Below are positions 59,305 to 64,000 of a DNA stretch of 64,000 nucleotides, in pieces. The notes under the pieces are model-generated. The model was not told the origin of the DNA. It was given only the letters and a program-made list of their open reading frames with translations, and made no database searches. The DNA is from Cudoniella acicularis. Lineage: Eukaryota > Ascomycota > Leotiomycetes > Helotiales > Helotiaceae. The translations under genes were made by a program, and so were the position numbers. Numbering within the stretch: position 1 is the first letter of the stretch; each line of letters opens with the position of its first letter. The stretch lies in NCBI GenBank assembly GCA_013054445.1, contig JAAMPI010000004.1, forward strand, positions 62,001 to 126,000, read 5' to 3'.

Positions 59305-59559
59305 CTACCGCACATAAGGACACCCCCCACCTGCACTCATGCCACACTTCCCCTTCACACGTACCTCCCCCTCCTCATAAAAAAGCGGACACTCCTTTTC
59401 GGGATCAGGCTCCGTTTCGTCTTCCTCATGCACATGCAGATGGAGATGGAGATGGAGGTCGTGTTTGTCGGCGGTGGAGGCGAGGAAGTGCTCGCAGGGC
59501 CTGAGGACGGTTTTGTGGCAGGAGCAGTGGGTGAAGGTTTGGGTTTGGCGAAGACACAT
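59305..59559 (-). CDS. Small Cys/His-rich protein, unknown
   Basis: 84 residues from an internal ATG (MCLRQTQTFTHCSCHKTVLR) to a stop at 59305; the frame extends upstream but looks non-coding there. Cysteine pairs (THCSCHK; LRPCEHF; KECPLF; GKCGMS; GCPYVR) could bind zinc, and the start and end are the kind seen in small uncharacterised fungal Cys-rich proteins. A His-Leu run (HDLHLHLHLHVHEEDE) comes from a GGAGAT microsatellite. I name no function. The alternative is a chance frame. Confidence 0.45.
   Translation of the reverse strand: MCLRQTQTFTHCSCHKTVLRPCEHFLASTADKHDLHLHLHLHVHEEDETEPDPEKECPLFYEEGEVRVKGKCGMSAGGGCPYVR
59436..59458. repeat. GGAGAT microsatellite encoding His-Leu run
   Basis: About four tandem gatgga/gagatg words in plus orientation, inside the small Cys/His gene. 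Confidence 0.75.
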
Positions 59560-60195
59560 TTTTGAGGTTAAGGAGGTGTGTGATTGTGTGTGGAGGTTGA
59601 TGGCGTGTTGTGTGAGGTTTGTTGTGAGTATATGTAGAATGATGAGTGGTTGTTCGTACTTGCGTGTGTCACTGAGTGAAAGCGTGTAGATTTCTCCTGC
59701 TATTTTGCTCTGTTGTTGTGTTTGTTTTGCGATTCTGAGAATCGGTGCAAGGAAGGGGAGAGACGAGGAATTGATATTCTTCATCTTGTTGAGTCACTAA
59801 TTGTCGTGTCGGATCCAGTGTGAATCCTCTTCTGAGAGCAGGCCCATCGTTAAACAAGTTTCTCGTATGTTTGGAGAGATTCTATTCCAAGTTAACTCAC
59901 TGCGTCCACGTTTTATTATTCAATGCATGTGTTGTGTGTGATTGTTGTCCATTTAATTATCGGGAAAATATAAGGAAAATCTGTGATCACTATGCTATAT
60001 GCTCTTATTTACAATAGTTATCTAAGGTATTCTACCATGCAATAAATAACTGGAAAGATTCCGGAAGCCTCTTTGATATTTAAACAAGTTACGATTATTT
60101 TACAAGTTCTGATAAATAGACTGAGTAGAGTACAACCTATATAGGCTATGGCGTGGTACGCCTATCCAATGCTACCAAACCATCAAATCGCCACT
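59560..60195. other. Intergenic, AT-rich right half
   Basis: It holds the upstream region of the small gene and the 3' flank of the MFS gene. AT-rich at 59860-60120. No gene is seen. Confidence 0.5.
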
Positions 60196-62353
60196 TTATG
60201 CAGTTTCCTTATCCTCAGCGACAACATTGCCCCCATCAGTTTCCGTATTTACACCCTTTTCCGCGTCCTTACTCTTCTCCTTTTCCTGTCCATGTCCCTT
60301 CTTCACACTCCGCCATTCAAGCCCACAAACAATGAAAAAGGCTGCAATGGCACAAGCAGTTGTGATCCAATAACAGTGCGTTAAGCCATCCACATATGCT
60401 TGCAAAACAACGTCCAACGCTTCTTCCTGATTTATCTCTGCGAGAATCTGCCTAATTTGTGTGGCTCCGCTGTGCAAAAATAACTGTGCTGGAAGTTGCG
60501 GTGCGTTCTTCTCGATTCCGCTCAAGAGACCGTTTTGGAAAAGGGTTTGAGCAACGGAGATGAGCAGGGCGCCACCGAGTGTTTGAAAGAAGGATACACA
60601 AGCCGTGGCCACCGGGACATCAGATAGAGGAAGAACTGTTTGTACGACAATGACACCGGATTGAAACCCAACTCCTATACCCAAACCACAGATTACTTGG
60701 TAGCCAAACCAGTGAGAGAGTGGAGTTGTGAGGTCAAAGGTAGTGATGAGACCAGCACCTATGGAGAATAGTGCCATACAGAAGAGTTGAACGGGAACAT
60801 AGTAGCCGATTACTGTTATGAGTCCTCCGGTTGTGATAGAAGACAAGACGGTGGAAATTAGGAGAGGTAGTAATTGAATTCCTGCTTCTGTTGCTGACGA
60901 ACCTTTGACCGATTGGAAGTAAATAGCCAAGTAAAAGATCAAAGCAAAGAATCCAGCTCCGAAAAGGAAGGCGAATGTGAAGGCTAGAACAACGTTTCGC
61001 TTCTTGAAGAGACGTGGAGGAAGAGTTCCTGCATCACCGAGGTAAAGTTGAGAGATGATGAAGAGTGTAATGAGGATGCCAAAGCCAACAAATAGGCCAA
61101 TGATTCGTGAACTGCTCCATGGATATGTAGAGCCTCCCCATTGTAGAGCAAGAAGGAGGCAGACGACTGCCGGGACAAGGATCGATGCTCCTACGAGGTC
61201 GAGTTTGAGAATTCTTTGACCGACTGTGAGGTTATCTGGATTGTTCTCGCGGTGGATATGAAGGAAGAAGGCGATGACAGTTACAGCCAATGCGCCAATT
61301 GGAAGACTGGATGAAGTTAGCTCTTTCAATTTAATTACAAGGTTAAACGAACGAGGACTCACTTGATGTAAAAGCACCATCGCCATGATACTCGATCACT
61401 GAAGATATCAGCAAGTGTTCAAGACCAGTAGACAGTACAACCCACGTGAATACCCCGCCAAGCAGAGGACCTGCAACTGAGGCAATACCCCACATTCCAC
61501 CAATCAAACCAAACGCTGCTGGTCGTTTGCGTAAAGGTACTAAGGTACATGTTAGCCAAAAGTTTTGATTTGTCATGCTCTTGCCAATATTGTCCAAATC
61601 TTCTAGGCCGGGATCCTCTTCAACCAAAAATACCACCGGTACTTACAGCAATACGCCATGATATTGATTGATCCTGAAAACAATCCACCAGTTCCCATAC
61701 CGGCAATGGCTCGCCCGACAATCAAAGCGACACTACTTGGGGCCGTGGCACAAACGAGAGATCTGAGATAAAGTCAGTATTGAGCACACTGAAGAGGGAG
61801 ACTAACTTACCCAAGTTCAAATATCAAAATAGCAGTTAGAAAAGTGTATTTGATCTGTTTTCATCAGCATTGATAGGATCATGACCCAAAAACCCTCCCC
61901 AAGACTCAAAAAGTTGACACCACGAGAGTTCCTTACACTGAAAATGGTATATATCCTGCCAAAAGTTGGCTGTAAAGCCGTTGCGGTAACCAAATACGCA
62001 CTTCCATACCATCCTATGTCCTTGATGCTGTTGAATTTGTCGGTGATTTTGGGAATGGCGGTTGCGATGATAGTTTGATCTAGAGCAACGAGGAAAACAG
62101 CCAAACAAAGCGCGCCCAAAATTACGACAAGCTTCAACCCATGCGGATACTCCATCGCAGACTCGTCCTCGACATCGGCAGGATTCGTCTCCTTTGCATC
62201 GGCGACTGTCTCATCGTGGATCTGCTCAGCCATGTTGGACTCCTTCTCGAGGGTTGTGTTTGAGGTCTGCAAATCTCCTTTCTTTGAATCTTCTAATGTT
62301 GTCTCGGCGACTGACGTCGATTTGGACTCATTTGGCAACTCATCAAGAGCCAT
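60196..62353 (-). CDS. MFS drug:H+ antiporter, DHA2 (14-helix) type
   Basis: Six exons (61937-62353, 61811-61854, 61647-61762, 61446-61539, 61363-61398, 60196-61306) join in frame to 605 residues. A hydrophilic N-terminus of about 75 residues is followed by motif A/C-type elements: [20 protein letters not shown] in helix 1, [40 protein letters not shown] (antiporter motif), [26 protein letters not shown] and 14 hydrophobic stretches, as in the DHA2 family of fungal toxin- and drug-efflux pumps. Exon 5 is only 36 bp and both its introns are well bounded. No biosynthetic genes lie beside it, so a general efflux role is likelier than one tied to a cluster; substrate unknown. The start is the ATG at 62353. 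Confidence 0.92.
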
Positions 62354-64000
62354 GTTGACGGCGCACCAACACTTGCAAAGTTGCAAACAGACTCAAGGGC
62401 CTAGATATACATGGTGCTCTGTAATGGAAAAGAAGTCAAAATGGCAAAGTTTCTCGCGGCGTGTCATCTGGTTCTAGAAGTCTTTGATGCAGCCACATTC
62501 AGAGTCATACAGGGATTAACTTCAAACAGCGTCTTCTGATTCGCACTTTCCTGCATTCTAAAGGCTTCATGGCTACCAATTGAGACAAATCGGAGATGGA
62601 TGAAGCCCGATGGCCGAAGCATCTTACCCGGAAATTCATGAGTACTTAAGCATGAACTTTCATTTCTGGCGATGGTGTTTCTTTTGAATCTGGGGTTACA
62701 CGCAGGCAGAAGTTACGTTAGGCAGCGTTCCGCGGCAGGCCTCGACCCCACTAACACAGATGAACTTGACCTCTTCCGTCTGGCAGCAACGCATGCGATG
62801 AGCATCAAGCCGGCTTGCTGCGGCGCGGAAGCAGTATACTCAATTGGACGGGGCATACTTGTGATGAGGCTCTCTCCATTCGCAGTGCAACGCTTCCCGC
62901 TGCCCATCTCACAGATGAGTCACGGATGCAGTCTGCAGTGTACAGCAGGGTGACAGCACGAAACCGCGCTTCTGTAATCTGCTCCGACCTACAGTGCTTA
63001 CGGTGCTTACAGTCTTACAGTGTTTACAGTGTTTACAGTGCTTACAGTGCTTACAGCGCTATGAAGGCCTAAGTTTAGGGGCGGTTCTGGGGATGAACTG
63101 GCGGAACATTGTCTGCTCAGCGCTCTCAGACAAAGCTATGGCTGGAACCATCAACGCGGGATTGGGTGCACCCGCGTCTGACCCCTCCTTTCATCGTCAT
63201 CTGAAGAAGCAAACAGACCCAGGGATATGCCTGTCGACCAGGTGAGCCGGTGTTTTGAAAAAGTCATGTGTTTTCGTGTCGCGCCTGCATTTTGCGGGAG
63301 ACCTGGGCGGGGAAGGGCAGCCGCAAAAAGGAAAACGTCATTCTTTCCTCTTTCAACTTGCTGTCACACGCAGTTACCCAAATACTCTACCAACCCCTGC
63401 CCCCCGTTCCATGCTCCATGCTCCATGCTCCAGTCTGCGACCCGCAGTCCGCACCCTGGTTACTTGGTACTTCCGCACAGACTTGCCTTCTTGACCGCCT
63501 CCAGCCTTATTTCATCGGGCCCTCCCTCCCGTTCATCATGGCTTCCTTCTTGTAAGCTACGAACCTCTAGCTCTCCTTGGCTTCCATTTATCCCTTGGTC
63601 AACTTCCTCACGTCACTGGTGGCTCAGAATCATCCAAGTAAGTCACATCCCACTCCTTGACGACCCTCCTCTGCCACCAACCATTCTTTGCCTTTGGTGT
63701 GGAGGGCCTCAACCTCTATCTTCGGTCGAATAGTTTCGTGGGAACAAGCTCTCTCATGAGGTAGCGATCCCCTCCCTTCCGCAGACTACGAGAGAAGCCT
63801 GTCTGAAAGCACACCACTTTTCTCCAGGAATCAAATTCCCCATTGCTGGCAAAGAACGCTTGCTAGCAGGTCAGCTTCAAGCCTTTCTTGTACTTTACAC
63901 AGTCTTCACTTCAATTCACTTGAACCTCAGCAAGGGAAAGTAGTTGACAAGTGAGCTTCAACTTCAGGGGTCTTTGTGAACTTTGCACTCAATATTCACT
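62354..64000. other. Gene-free end of the window, possible 5' leader of a gene beyond the edge
   Basis: It begins as the promoter side of the MFS gene. From about 63330 the sequence is C/T-rich on the plus strand, like a fungal 5' leader. An ATG at 63538 (MASFL, then a GTAAGC donor) could be a first coding micro-exon of a rightward gene past the edge, but I cannot support it. Confidence 0.4.
62990..63060. repeat. Minisatellite of about nine-to-ten base units (gcttacagt)
   Basis: About seven imperfect copies of gcttacagt/gtttacagt lie in tandem, seen directly. Confidence 0.9.

Noticed and set aside
60196..62353. MFS drug pump as part of a secondary-metabolite cluster
   Set aside because: No polyketide synthase, peptide synthetase, terpene cyclase or cluster regulator is found nearby in the window.

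Overview
This window is nuclear DNA from a filamentous ascomycete (Pezizomycotina). Genes are intron-rich with short introns (about 45-120 bp), GT-AG borders and CTAAC-like branch points, intergenic spacing is moderate, and gene families are typical of moulds (S28 peptidase, two-domain FEX, NUP98-96 precursor, ADGF-type deaminase). A leotiomycete is my best guess from the overall look; that is inference. I found no tRNA or rRNA gene, intact transposon, CRISPR array or virus.

Layout. 0-9 kb: an ERp38-type disulfide isomerase (-), a secreted S28 serine peptidase (-), a fluoride exporter (-) and, divergent from it, uracil phosphoribosyltransferase (+). 9-16 kb: a Sec2-type Rab exchange factor (-), two weak small-gene candidates, a BTB-like protein with a damaged C-terminus (+) and a four-helix membrane protein of unknown function (-). 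16-29 kb: an adenosine-deaminase-like protein (-), Nopp140/Srp40 (-), exocyst Sec3 (+) and a monocarboxylate-type MFS transporter (+). 29-42 kb: gene-poor, holding a Pho80/Pcl-type cyclin (-), a 4.8 kb stretch with no gene I can support, and a large Pro/Ser-rich coiled-coil protein (-). 43-57 kb: FMC1 (-) and a mitochondrial EngB GTPase (+) back to back, epsin (+), centrin (-), and the large NUP98-NUP96 precursor (+). 57-64 kb: a conserved membrane protein (+), a small Cys/His protein (-), a DHA-type MFS drug transporter (-), and a gene-free end.

Themes. The genes are mostly housekeeping, biased toward membrane traffic and polarised secretion (Sec2, Sec3, epsin) and the nuclear pore (NUP98-96, and centrin, a pore-associated protein in yeast). 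Several pairs are divergent and could share promoters: FEX/UPRT, Srp40/Sec3, FMC1/EngB, centrin/NUP98.

The most important thing for a reader: at least five otherwise well-conserved genes are broken by single-base indels in homopolymer runs (G7 in UPRT, A8 in the membrane protein, C6 in Sec3, G7 in NUP98, G runs in the Pro/Ser-rich gene). I interpret these mainly as sequencing or assembly errors. The NUP98-96 junction intron, the stop-free introns, a GA-AG splice site, an in-frame stop in the BTB-like gene and an overlapping upstream ORF are the candidate biological oddities. I see no clearly new biological system.
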